Shown: positions 15,317 through 22,782, counted from the stretch's first letter. The stretch is DNA of 23,659 bases from PALSA-1004 sp046715035 (GCA_046715035.1 JBKJZR010000090.1:1-23659), one strand, 5' to 3'. Numbers and translations: made by a program. Notes: generated from the sequence alone by a model not told the origin.

Positions 15317-15835
15317 TCAGCGCGGCGGCGGGGGCGGCGGAGAGCCGGGGGGCGGCGGAGGAATGACGGCAGTAGCGGGACGCGGCGCGGGTGCCGTGGT
15401 GTAGCGCGCGGTGGTCGGCACTTTGTGGCCCTTCGCATACATGCACTGCGTATAGCCCTGATCGTAGCGCCCCTGCACGTGATAGGCAGAGCCGTCGGCG
15501 TAGGCAGTGCCGGCCAGTGCGCCTAACAGCAACCCCGCCCCCGCGCCGACCGCGGCGCCGCTGCTGCCACTGATAGCGGCGCCCGCAACGGCGCCGAGCG
15601 CGGTACCCGTCACGGCGCTCCTGACGCCGCTATCGGTTGCCGCCTGGTTGGGCGTGCTCCCCGCCTGGGCGTGCGCAAAATTGCGGCAATCCCAGTCATC
15701 TGCGCGGAACTGATCGAAGTTTTTGGTGGAGCCCGGCAGCGCCATGACGCTCGGCCCAGTAGGGATGCTGGCACAGCCGGCGCCGAGCAAGGCCGCACCC
15801 AACAGCGCCAGCCGCCACGATGTCGTCATGCGCAT
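15317..15835 (-). CDS. Glycine-zipper lipoprotein with poly-proline tail
   Basis: A 172-residue predicted lipoprotein. It starts at ATG 15835 (MRMTTSW; ATG 15829 is possible), with lipobox LGAGC and Cys21. After it come FDQFRADDWDCRNFAHAQAG, a glycine-zipper stretch of alternating Gly/Ala (GTALGAVAGAAISGSSGAAVGAGAG, split here by its Ser pair), YDQGYTQCMYAKGH, and a C-terminal tail with runs of five and six prolines. Glycine-zipper segments insert into or assemble on membranes. The DWDC...QCMYAKGH pattern recurs in small envelope proteins of proteobacteria. Its ATG shares the A of the upstream gene's TGA (TGATG), so the two are translationally coupled. A longer version starting at 15880 would bury the lipobox and is less likely. 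Function unknown. Confidence 0.8.
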   Translation of the reverse strand: MRMTTSWRLALLGAALLGAGCASIPTGPSVMALPGSTKNFDQFRADDWDCRNFAHAQAGSTPNQAATDSGVRSAVTGTALGAVAGAAISGSSGAAVGAGAGLLLGALAGTAYADGSAYHVQGRYDQGYTQCMYAKGHKVPTTARYTTAPAPRPATAVIPPPPPGSPPPPPPR

Positions 15836-16248
15836 CAGAAACCCGGCTGTGGCGCGACCTGCTGCCAGCCACCCGGACATTCGCTCACATAGGGATAGTA
15901 GGCCTGCGACCCGGCGCAGTAATACCAGTAGCCACCTGGCCGCGGCGGCGCTGACGGCGCCGCCGGTGCGCTATCGCGTTCGATGTAGACCGGCGGCGCG
16001 GGGGGCGAATAGGGAACGGCCGCGACCGGATAAGGCGGATAGTAGTACGGAGAATAGTACGGAGAGTAGTAGCGGGGACCGTAATAGACCGGGGGACCGA
16101 AGACGAAACCGAAACTCAGCCGGGCGCCATGCCCGTGCCGGGCTCCATGCACATGCCGGCTGTCAGCGGAAGCCGGCACGCTCGCCGCGAGCGCCACTGC
16201 CGCGAGTGTCGCCGCCAGCAATGCTGGTCCGATCGATCGTTTGCCCAT
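15835..16248 (-). CDS. Secreted Tyr/Pro-rich hypothetical protein
   Basis: A 137-residue protein with a clear signal peptide (residues 1-28, AALAASVPASA), a His-rich stretch (HVHGARHGHGA), a repetitive tyrosine-proline segment (YYSPYYSPYYYPPYP, residues about 60-74), a proline-rich linker, and a conserved-looking C-terminus GYWYYCAGSQAYYPYVSECP with two cysteines. The start is ATG 16248 with AAGGGG at 16260-16255. The Tyr/Pro segment is encoded partly by two near-identical 12-bp units at 16044-16067. Similar proteins are annotated as hypothetical or membrane proteins in many proteobacteria. It is probably an envelope or surface component working with the coupled lipoprotein, but no role is established. 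Confidence 0.8.
   Translation of the reverse strand: MGKRSIGPALLAATLAAVALAASVPASADSRHVHGARHGHGARLSFGFVFGPPVYYGPRYYSPYYSPYYYPPYPVAAVPYSPPAPPVYIERDSAPAAPSAPPRPGGYWYYCAGSQAYYPYVSECPGGWQQVAPQPGF
16044..16067. repeat. Two 12-bp tandem units inside the Tyr/Pro-rich gene
   Basis: AGTACGGAGAAT (16044-16055) is followed by AGTACGGAGAGT (16056-16067), with one mismatch. Each unit encodes a YYSP tetrapeptide on the - strand. This could allow in-frame copy-number change of the repeat. Confidence 0.7.
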
Positions 16249-16315
16249 AGGTCACCCCTTGTCTTTCAAGTTACCTCAATCTGACCCGCGCTGCCAGCCG
16301 GAATTCCGGGCAGTG

Positions 16316-16332
16316 TGTAACATTTTGTAACA
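16316..16332. promoter_or_regulatory. TGTAACA direct repeat, possible response-regulator site
   Basis: TGTAACA occurs at 16316-16322 and again at 16326-16332, exactly 10 bp apart, in the AT-rich 141-bp gap upstream of the - strand Tyr/Pro-rich and lipoprotein genes. Two direct half-sites one helical turn apart is the pattern used by OmpR/PhoB-family regulators. The identity of any binding protein is unknown. Confidence 0.4.
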
Positions 16333-16389
16333 AACAAAAGTGCATTTTCTATCAACAAGGTATGGCGCAATGCCGAAGCACCAACGGCG

Positions 16390-17235
16390 CTATTTCATCG
16401 CCGCCTTGGCGGCCGCCAGCACTTTTTTCGGCGCACTGCTGCTGCGTTGCTCCGCGCTGTCCGCCTTGACCGTCAAGCGCTCGGCCGGCACGGCATCCCC
16501 GCGCGCGCCGATCACCATTTCCGTCAACCATCCCACCAGCACCGTGGTATACGCGCGCTGACACGCATGGTGAGAGAGCGCATGGTCGGAGCCGGTGATC
16601 ACGCGGGTCGTGAGCGAGCGTACCTGCGTAAACGCGCCGACATAGTTGGCGACCACCGGATGCGGTACGTAATCGTCGTGTTCCGACTCGACGAGGAGCA
16701 CGTCACCCCGGTATGCCGCGCAGGCACTCAGCGCGCGGTTTTCTTCCGGCGCTATTCTGCGGCGCCGGTAGGCGGGCAGGTCTGAGTCGCGATGCAACTG
16801 GCGCTTGGGCAATTCCCAGTCGGTGTCCTTGTAGAGTGCGGGCGCGCGCAACGCGAGCCAGCGCACGGGACGCACCGCGGTGAGTAACGCGGCCAGATAA
16901 CCGCCATAGCTTGCACCTACCACGGCGATCGCCGACGCATCGACCAGCCGCATCTTGGAGAACATGTCGTAGGCGGCAATCAGATCGCGCAGATTGTCCT
17001 CGCGCGTCACCGTTTCGCGCTGCTGCTCGGTGCGGCTGTGCCCGCGCAGGTCGAAGGTGAGACATACGCAGCCCAGTCCGGCCGCCTCGCGCGCGCGCTC
17101 GAGGTCCTGTTCCTGGCTGCCCCCCCACCCGTGCACGAACAGCACACCGGGTACCGCGGTCGTCGGGGCGAGCAGCGATCCGGCGATCTGCTCGCCGTCG
17201 ACTGCGATGTCCAGGGCTTCAAGACGCGTTTTCAT
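16390..17235 (-). CDS. Alpha/beta hydrolase (serine hydrolase/peptidase-like)
   Basis: A 281-residue alpha/beta hydrolase. Seen: the oxyanion-hole block LFVHGWGGSQEQD (32-44), DLRGHSRTE (62-70), nucleophile Ser109 in VVGASYGGYLAALL, an acid at Asp187/188 in ESEHDDYVPH, and His218 in GSDHALSHH. The tail is Lys/Ala-rich. The start is ATG 17235 (MKTRLEAL); the frame is open 153 codons more, but only as shadow of the upstream gene. The start lies 17 bp inside the 3' end of the DUF3182 gene, so translation is likely coupled. The fold resembles dienelactone hydrolase and acyl-peptidase relatives. The substrate is unknown; the overlapping ligase-like gene suggests the two act on the same compound. 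Confidence 0.88.
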   Translation of the reverse strand: MKTRLEALDIAVDGEQIAGSLLAPTTAVPGVLFVHGWGGSQEQDLERAREAAGLGCVCLTFDLRGHSRTEQQRETVTREDNLRDLIAAYDMFSKMRLVDASAIAVVGASYGGYLAALLTAVRPVRWLALRAPALYKDTDWELPKRQLHRDSDLPAYRRRRIAPEENRALSACAAYRGDVLLVESEHDDYVPHPVVANYVGAFTQVRSLTTRVITGSDHALSHHACQRAYTTVLVGWLTEMVIGARGDAVPAERLTVKADSAEQRSSSAPKKVLAAAKAAMK

Positions 17236-18340
17236 AAGGCTCGATAAGGCTGTATTTGGTGATCTGTCCGACGCGTTCGTCGACGCCGCTGAAATGCACG
17301 GCCGCATGAGGCGGCGGCTCGTGCGCGCCGTACACCTCGACCGAAGAAGCACGCAGGGCTTGCAGCGCGGGATCCTCGCGAAACGCTTCGAAGGCGGCCA
17401 TCTCGGCCGGGCTCGCGCCGCCGATGCGCCAAGACTGCTCGAGCACTCCCGCATGATAGCGGCCTTCGCGATCGCGCCCCCGCACAACATCATAATTGCG
17501 CCGCGACGCGAGGAACCCCCCGTATCCGCGCGATGCCGCGGCATCGTATGCGCGCGCCTGCGACACCGCGAGCTGGATCTCGCGCGCGAGGTGGAGCGCC
17601 AGCAACTCGTCGAAGTCGCCGCGCGCAACGAGCAGGTCCGAGCCGCCGTAGACCTCAGCGCCGCGGACATTGGGCGTGAGGCGCTGCGTACCACAGTAAG
17701 TCAGGCACTGCCCGGCAACGTGCACGCGTCCCACGCTGTACGTCGTAACGTCTTCCAGATTCTGCTCGATCACCACACCATAGCGCGAGAGCTCATCCGC
17801 ATCCATCGGTGCGAGCGCCGCATCGAGCTGCGCGGCGTCCGCCGCCGTCGACTGGCCGGTGCCGCCGATGCCGCGCGCCGGTTTGATACGCACCGGGCCA
17901 CGGACCAGCATGCGTGTGCCGGCGCGGCGCGCGTCAGATACGCTGAACGCAGAATAACCGGTGAGCGCGACGTCCTGCATCCGGCGTGCCACATCCTGCT
18001 TCCAGCCCTCGGGGGCCGCCGCCGCGTCGTCCACGAGCGGATGGGTGATCGTCTTGGTGGCGACAAAAGCATAAGGTACGACGCCGCCGAACAGGTCGTC
18101 TTCCGAACGCACGCCGATCGCCGTCGCGCACGCCACGGTCAGGGTATCGTCGGGCACGAAGTAAACGGCCCCCCGGTGATGCGCCGCCGGATCGTAGCTG
18201 CCCGCGTATGCGTAGCCCTTGAGTGCAGCGAGCTTCTTCGCCATCGCTACACGCGTCACGCTTTCATGGCTGCGCGGGCTGTCGCCCCGAAGCTCCGGAT
18301 ATTGCACGACGATACCCCCGCTGGAACGGGCTTTCTGCAT
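17219..18340 (-). CDS. DUF3182-family protein, ATP-grasp-like
   Basis: A 373-residue cytosolic protein that I recognise as DUF3182. The start is ATG 18340 (MQKARSSGG) with GGAAG a few bases upstream; an ATG at 18373 would add 11 residues. Conserved stretches are LYFVPDDTL-like VYFVPDDTL (59-67), DLFGGVVPYAFVATKTITHPL (split over 82-102), GYSAFSVSDARRAG, then GPVRIKPARGIGGTGQS (148-164), VVIEQNLEDVTTYSVGRV and, near the C-terminus, RRNYDVVRGRD and VLEQSWRIGGAS. The Lys-plus-glycine loop, the central acidic strand, and the late ExxxRxGG element match the order of ATP-grasp ligases, so I infer that fold. It is coupled to the downstream hydrolase by a 17-bp overlap. No reaction is known to me for this family. 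Confidence 0.85.
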   Translation of the reverse strand: MQKARSSGGIVVQYPELRGDSPRSHESVTRVAMAKKLAALKGYAYAGSYDPAAHHRGAVYFVPDDTLTVACATAIGVRSEDDLFGGVVPYAFVATKTITHPLVDDAAAAPEGWKQDVARRMQDVALTGYSAFSVSDARRAGTRMLVRGPVRIKPARGIGGTGQSTAADAAQLDAALAPMDADELSRYGVVIEQNLEDVTTYSVGRVHVAGQCLTYCGTQRLTPNVRGAEVYGGSDLLVARGDFDELLALHLAREIQLAVSQARAYDAAASRGYGGFLASRRNYDVVRGRDREGRYHAGVLEQSWRIGGASPAEMAAFEAFREDPALQALRASSVEVYGAHEPPPHAAVHFSGVDERVGQITKYSLIEPYENAS

Positions 18341-18373
18341 GGATGCTTCCGCTGGATGTTGCACGTGCCGCAC

Positions 18374-18719
18374 ACGAATTCGCCGCCGGCCGCGTGCACG
18401 TAACAGCTGTGACCCCGTATCGTAGGGCAGCGTTCGCCGGAGCCGCCCCCGCGACGGCCGCGGTGTCGATCGTGCATCATTGCGCTCGTAGCGAGTGCAA
18501 CCCGGGTAAAAATTACAATCGACAGTGATGCCCGCCCCTGCCTGCGTTTATGGCGAGTTTATCTGCAAACGGCCGCGGACAACCAGTGCGACAATACCGA
18601 ATCGCGCACGCCGAGCCGAGTCTCACCAATGGGGCTATACGCGGCTCCACGCTTGCGCAGGACGCAGCTCTGCAACCGCCGCGTAGATCATCAATTGGAA
18701 GGCGCACGGCCCATGTATC
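18374..18719. other. Intergenic region upstream of the DUF3182 gene
   Basis: About 350 bp with no convincing gene. A TACAAT hexamer at 18514-18519 within TAAAAATTACAATC could be a + strand -10 box, but no matching -35 is at the right distance. Short Arg/Ala-rich ORFs here look like composition shadows. Confidence 0.5.
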
Positions 18720-19004
18720 ATGACGAAGACACTCGATCGCCAATGGTGGCACCCCTACCGCAGGCAGCTCGAAAAACGTTTTCGTCAGGAGTGTATCGTG
18801 GTGCGCTCGACCGCGATCGAAGTGCTGAACCCGCCGTCTTTTGCGACGCGCTCCGCCCCGCTCGCGCCTGCTGCTATCGTCCCCACATGCCGCGCATCAC
18901 CTGTTGCAGATCGATCGCGGCGGGCAAGGGTTCCGCAACGGCGTACGCCGGCTGCGCGGCCGCGGCGTCGGCAATTTCGAAAGCACCGAGATCTTCCTGC
19001 GTGA
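18720..19004 (+). CDS. Possible small + strand gene, convergent with the helicase
   Basis: A 94-codon frame whose first 36 residues (DRQWWHPYRRQLEKRF, then RQECIVVRSTAIEVL) have a protein-like mix of Trp, Tyr, Phe, Glu and Val unlike the Arg/Ala shadow ORFs nearby. The remainder, antisense to the helicase 3' end, is Arg/Pro-rich and looks like read-through. GGAAGG at 18697-18702 is 17 nt from this ATG, which is too far, so a start inside or upstream is uncertain. It could be a remnant or a short conserved hypothetical. I do not recognise a family with confidence. Confidence 0.3.
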   Translation: MTKTLDRQWWHPYRRQLEKRFRQECIVVRSTAIEVLNPPSFATRSAPLAPAAIVPTCRASPVADRSRRARVPQRRTPAARPRRRQFRKHRDLPA

Positions 19005-20970
19005 TAAAGCGGCTGCGCGGCGCGTAAATGTGTTTGTCGCCGCCGATGTTCTGTCCGCGGACGAAAAATCGCAGGGGCTGCATCAGCACGAGATCGTCTC
19101 TGGCGCGCGTCATGGCGACATAGAGCAGCCGCCGTTCTTCCTCGATCTCTGCAGGCGTTCCGGTGGCGAGATCGGAAGGTATGCAGCCGTCGACGACATT
19201 GAGCACGCAGACGGCGCGCCATTCCTGTCCCTTGGCCGAGTGGATGGTGGACAGCACCAGCCAGTCTTCGTCCTTGAGCGGCGGTCCGGCTTCCGTGCCC
19301 GTGGCCTCGGGCGGATCGAGCGCCAGGTCGGTCAGGAACGACGCGCGCGTGTGGTGACGCGCTGCCATCTGCGCGAGCTGGTCGAGGTCGCCGCTGCGCA
19401 CGCGTGCCGCATCGTAGTGCAGCTCGAGCAGGGGATCGTACCAGCGGCGCAGCCGCTCGATGTCGGCGCCCCACTGATGGGATGCGGCCAGCTCGCGCAT
19501 CAGCGCGGCAAGCGTGGGCCAGGCGGCGGCTGCCTGGCCCGGGGGCGCGAAGTCCGCGAGGGCCGCCATGCGATGCCCTCCCTCTACCAGAGCGGACAAC
19601 GCGCCTCGCGCAGTGGCCGGCCCGACACCGGGCACGAGTTGCAGCACGCGAAAACCCGCGGCCCTGTCGCGCGGATTTTCAGCCCAGCGCAGCACGGCGA
19701 GCACGTCCTTGACGTGTGAAGCCTCGAGAAATTTGAGCCCGCCAAATTTGACGTAAGGGACGTTGCGGCGCGTAAGCTCGACCTCGAGCGGTCCCGAGTG
19801 ATGAGAAGCACGAAACAGCACCGCCTGGTCCCGCAATTCCATGCCGCGCTCGCGATTCGCCAGCACGCGGTGGACCACGAACTCGACCTGCGCCGCTTCA
19901 TCGGCCACCATCGCCAGCAACGGCCGCGTGCCCCCGGCGCGCTGCGTATAGAGATTCTTGGTATAGCGCTCGGCGGCGTGCGCGATGACGCGGTTGCAGC
20001 TGTCGAGTATCGGCTGGGTCGACCGGTAGTTCTGCTCGAGCGTGATGATGCCGGCAGGCGGATCGAAACACGTCGGAAACTCGAGGATGTTCTTCACGCG
20101 GGCCGCGCGGAACGCGTAGATCGACTGCGCGTCGTCGCCGACGACAGTGACACCAGCACCGCCCGGCTTGAGACCGAGCAGAATCGCCGCCTGCAGCGCG
20201 TTGGTGTCCTGATACTCGTCGACGAGCACGTGATCGAAGCGCCGGGCCGCGAGGCGCGCGAGCTCCGGGACCTGCATCATGCGCGCCCAGTACAGCAGTA
20301 GATCGTCGTAATCGAGCACCGACTGGCGCTGCTTGGCCTCGACATAGGCCCCGAACAGGCGATGCAGCGGGTCCTCCCACTCGGCACACCACGGAAATGC
20401 CAGCAAGAGCGCGTCGTGCAGCGCAACCTGGTTATTGACGACGTGCGAGTAGATGGCGAGGCACGTCGATTTCTTGGGAAAGCGATGCTTCGTCTGCGCA
20501 TAGCCAAGCTCATCGCGCACGATATCGATCAGGTCGGCGGCGTCGCCCCGATCGAGGATGGTGTAAGCAGGATCGAGCCCTATGCTCTGCGCGTGCAGCC
20601 GCAGCAGTTTTGCGCCGATGGCATGAAAGGTCCCCGCCCATTCGATCGTATGCGCTGACATGCCAGGCCGCCGCGTGGCCGCCTGCCCGCAGATGTGCTC
20701 GACGCGCCGTGTCATCTCCGCGGCCATGCGGCGACCGAAAGTCAGCAGCAGGATGCGGCCGGGATGCGCGCCTCTGAGGATCAGATGCGCGACACGGCAG
20801 GCCAGCGTCTTGGTCTTCCCCGTACCCGCGCCGGCGATGACGAGCAGCGGCGGCACCGCGTCGAGCGGTCCGGATTCCGGGATGCCGTGCGTGACGGCGG
20901 CACGTTGCGCGGCGTTCAGGCCCGCGAGGGCGTGCAACTGGGGCTCGAGCTCAGCTGGAACGGGGTGCAC
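18874..20970 (-). CDS. UvrD/Rep-family superfamily 1 DNA helicase, SOS-controlled
   Basis: A 698-residue ATP-dependent 3'-5' type helicase. Motifs in order: Q-motif-like LNAAQRAAV, Walker A IAGAGTGKTKTLACR (about residue 46), motif II VDEYQDTNALQ, motif III VVGDDAQSIYAFRAA, motif IV LEQNYRSTQPIL, motif V STIHSAKGQEWRAV, motif VI RRLLYVAMTRARDDL. It ends soon after motif VI, without the UvrB-binding tail of true UvrD, so a repair or recombination paralogue is likely. Start: AGGAG at 20980-20976 (- strand) overlaps a GTG at 20976 but sits 5 nt before a second in-frame GTG at 20970, which I prefer. A perfect LexA-type box lies 18 bp upstream, so induction by DNA damage is expected. Confidence 0.93.
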   Translation of the reverse strand: MHPVPAELEPQLHALAGLNAAQRAAVTHGIPESGPLDAVPPLLVIAGAGTGKTKTLACRVAHLILRGAHPGRILLLTFGRRMAAEMTRRVEHICGQAATRRPGMSAHTIEWAGTFHAIGAKLLRLHAQSIGLDPAYTILDRGDAADLIDIVRDELGYAQTKHRFPKKSTCLAIYSHVVNNQVALHDALLLAFPWCAEWEDPLHRLFGAYVEAKQRQSVLDYDDLLLYWARMMQVPELARLAARRFDHVLVDEYQDTNALQAAILLGLKPGGAGVTVVGDDAQSIYAFRAARVKNILEFPTCFDPPAGIITLEQNYRSTQPILDSCNRVIAHAAERYTKNLYTQRAGGTRPLLAMVADEAAQVEFVVHRVLANRERGMELRDQAVLFRASHHSGPLEVELTRRNVPYVKFGGLKFLEASHVKDVLAVLRWAENPRDRAAGFRVLQLVPGVGPATARGALSALVEGGHRMAALADFAPPGQAAAAWPTLAALMRELAASHQWGADIERLRRWYDPLLELHYDAARVRSGDLDQLAQMAARHHTRASFLTDLALDPPEATGTEAGPPLKDEDWLVLSTIHSAKGQEWRAVCVLNVVDGCIPSDLATGTPAEIEEERRLLYVAMTRARDDLVLMQPLRFFVRGQNIGGDKHIYAPRSRFITQEDLGAFEIADAAAAQPAYAVAEPLPAAIDLQQVMRGMWGR

Positions 20971-20987
20971 CGGCACTCCTGCAAATG

Positions 20988-21003
20988 CTGTATATAGTTA
21001 CAG
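20988..21003 (-). promoter_or_regulatory. LexA (SOS) box of the helicase gene
   Basis: CTGTATATAGTTACAG matches CTGT-N8-ACAG exactly with an AT-rich centre, and the palindrome extends to 8-bp arms (ATGCTGTA at 20985-20992 and TACAGCAT at 20999-21006). It ends 18 bp upstream of the preferred GTG, where bound LexA would block transcription. LexA boxes of this form are established for gamma- and betaproteobacteria, including E. coli uvrD. Confidence 0.85.
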
Positions 21004-21117
21004 CATAACGCGCGGTGCGCAAGCGCCGATTGCGGGCGCTCTTTTGCGGCTGCGCTACAGCGGGCTTCGAGCGAAACCGAACTCATCGCCCGGTTTCGTA
21101 ATGTTCGATAAGCGTGG

Positions 21118-22098
21118 TCAGGGCTCGATCCTGAAGCCGCTTTCCTTCACGACCCTGGTCCAGCGCTCTTTCTCGCTCACCAGCCATTTGCCCGTGTCCT
21201 GCGGACTGGTCGGCATCGGCGTCGTGCCCTGGGAGACGAGTATGTCGCGCACTTCGGGAAGTCTGACGATGCGCCCTACTTCCGCATTGAGCCTGTTGAC
21301 TACCTCGGGCGGCGTGCGTGATGGGGCGAGGATGCCCTGCCACGATCCTGTGACGAAGCCCGGCAGCGCCTCGGCTACGGTCGGCAGGTCCGGCAGGTTC
21401 GTCAGCCGTTCCCCGCTTGACACCGCGATCGCTTTCAGCCGACCTGTCTTAACGTGCGGCAGCGTCTGCAGTATGCCGAGGAAAAGCACGTCGCCTTCGC
21501 CCGTCGACACGGCATAGGTCGACTGTGCGCCGCCCTTGGTCGGGATGTAAACCCAGTCCACGCCGGTGCGCTGGGCGAACATGAGGCCGGCGAGATGCGG
21601 TGCGCCGCCCAGCGATGTCGGGAAGTTGAGCCTGCCCGGATTCGCCTTGGCGAGCGCGACGAGCTCCTTGATCGTTTTAGCCGGCACGCTGGGATGCGTG
21701 ACCAGCAGATGCGGCGAATACGAAACCATCGTGACCGGTGCGAAATCGCGGAGCATGTCGAATGGCAGCTTTGAAAACAGCACCGAGCTGATGACCAGGT
21801 TGCCGATATCGGTCAACAGCAGCGTGTACCCGTCAGGCGCGGCGCGCGCCGCGACCTCGGCGCCGATGTTGCCGCTCGCGCCGGTGCGGTTGTCGGCGAT
21901 CACCTGCGGCCCCCAGCTTTCCGTGAGCTTGGCGCCGATCAGCCGTGTGAGGATATCGGACGTGCCGCCGGGAGGGTACGGGATGATCACGCGTATCGGG
22001 CGGCCCGGATAAGTCGACTGCGCAGCTGCCTCGGTCGGTGTGCCCACCATCCCTGCGGTAACGGCGGCAGCCGCGCACAGCTTAGCGACGCTATTCAT
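21118..22098 (-). CDS. Bug-family tripartite tricarboxylate transporter substrate-binding protein
   Basis: A 326-residue periplasmic binding protein. The start is ATG 22098 with a strong GGAGGAG just upstream; the open frame before it (to 22266) is not family-like. The signal peptide is about residues 1-27 (AAAAVTAGMVGTPTEAAAQ). Marks are IRVIIPYPPGGTSDILTRL, DNRTGASGNIGAEVAARAAPDG (near residues 77-98), LVTHPSVPAKTIKELVALAK and VDWVYIPTKGG. It lies alone, divergent from the dehydrogenase remnant, with no TctAB transporter nearby. It is only moderately similar to the Bug protein at 4613-5602, differing in the binding loops, so the two likely bind different ligands. The ligand is unknown. Confidence 0.95.
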   Translation of the reverse strand: MNSVAKLCAAAAVTAGMVGTPTEAAAQSTYPGRPIRVIIPYPPGGTSDILTRLIGAKLTESWGPQVIADNRTGASGNIGAEVAARAAPDGYTLLLTDIGNLVISSVLFSKLPFDMLRDFAPVTMVSYSPHLLVTHPSVPAKTIKELVALAKANPGRLNFPTSLGGAPHLAGLMFAQRTGVDWVYIPTKGGAQSTYAVSTGEGDVLFLGILQTLPHVKTGRLKAIAVSSGERLTNLPDLPTVAEALPGFVTGSWQGILAPSRTPPEVVNRLNAEVGRIVRLPEVRDILVSQGTTPMPTSPQDTGKWLVSEKERWTRVVKESGFRIEP

Positions 22099-22204
22099 GA
22101 TCTCCTCCGGTTGCGCGTGCGACGAGCGCCTGGCGCTGTATTCTCGTGCCAGAGCGCAGTCGTTCGCAACACGCGGACGCATCCTGCGCCGCTCGGACGG
22201 CGGG

Positions 22205-22354
22205 ATGCGCGATGATATCCTCACGCTGTTCGAGCTCGTCATGGAGGACACGTTGAAGCCGCTCATCGACCGTATTTACCCGCTCGAAGCCAACGCCGCA
22301 TTCGACGCGTCCGAAAATCGCGCTGCCTTCGAGAAACGCGGGGTGCAGCGGTGA
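22205..22354 (+). pseudogene. C-terminal remnant of a medium-chain (quinone oxidoreductase-like) dehydrogenase
   Basis: The 49 codons from ATG 22205 read RDDILTLFELVMEDTLKP then LIDRIYPLEANAAFDASEN, closely resembling the end of zinc-type alcohol dehydrogenases or quinone oxidoreductases (LxxxGKLKPVIDRVYPLEEAAEA pattern). Upstream codons in the same frame lose all resemblance, and no NAD-binding domain exists before the divergent Bug gene, so at least 270 residues are missing. Its TGA overlaps the GTG of the thioesterase (GTGA), a coupling expected of two genes that were once neighbours in an operon. It might still be translated as a short leader peptide. Confidence 0.5.
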
Positions 22355-22782
22355 GCGGGCAGACGTCCGAGCGCTTGGGCGCCGAGCAGATCCAGGCGCT
22401 CTTTGACGCGTCGCCTTTCATGAGCACGCTCAATCTCACTGTGCTTGCCGTCGATCACGGCCGCACGGAGCTCTCCGTGCGCATGCCCCTGCATGCCGGC
22501 CTCGAACGTCGCAGGGGCACGAAACAGTTTCACGGCGGCGCGATCGCCTCGTTCATAGACGTCGTCGGCGATTTTGCGGTCGGCATGATGGCCGGCGGAG
22601 GCGTGCCGACGATCAACCTGCGCATCGATTACCTTAAGCCTGCGGTCGGCGACGCGCTCACCGCCACGGCGCGCGTGCGCCGCTCGGGCAAGACGGTGGC
22701 AGTCGTCGATATCGACGTGCTCGACGAAAAAGGCGCGCTGGTGGCAATCGGGCGCGGCACCTATTCACCGCTGCGCGGCTAA
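22351..22782 (+). CDS. PaaI-like hotdog-fold thioesterase
   Basis: A 143-residue single-hotdog acyl-CoA thioesterase. Seen: the HGGAIASFIDVVGDFAV helix (residues 61-77) holding the active-site Gly/Asp region, VPTINLRIDYLKPA (85-98) on the central strand, and VRRSGKTVAVVDIDVLDEKG. The start is GTG 22351, overlapping the TGA of the preceding dehydrogenase remnant. No better ATG exists before the conserved part. These enzymes hydrolyse aryl- or medium-chain acyl-CoAs in the cytosol, often to rescue CoA in aromatic breakdown. The upstream remnant hints at a former CoA-ester pathway operon. The exact acyl group is unknown. Confidence 0.92.
   Translation: MSGQTSERLGAEQIQALFDASPFMSTLNLTVLAVDHGRTELSVRMPLHAGLERRRGTKQFHGGAIASFIDVVGDFAVGMMAGGGVPTINLRIDYLKPAVGDALTATARVRRSGKTVAVVDIDVLDEKGALVAIGRGTYSPLRG

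Noticed and set aside
15072..15446. 124-codon - strand ORF through the inverted-repeat region
   Set aside because: It has no ribosome site at its ATG, overlaps the lipoprotein gene on the same strand in another frame, and shows no family motif.
16994..18403. 469-codon + strand ORF antisense to the DUF3182 gene
   Set aside because: Arg/His-rich with no family signal; the - strand frame matches DUF3182.
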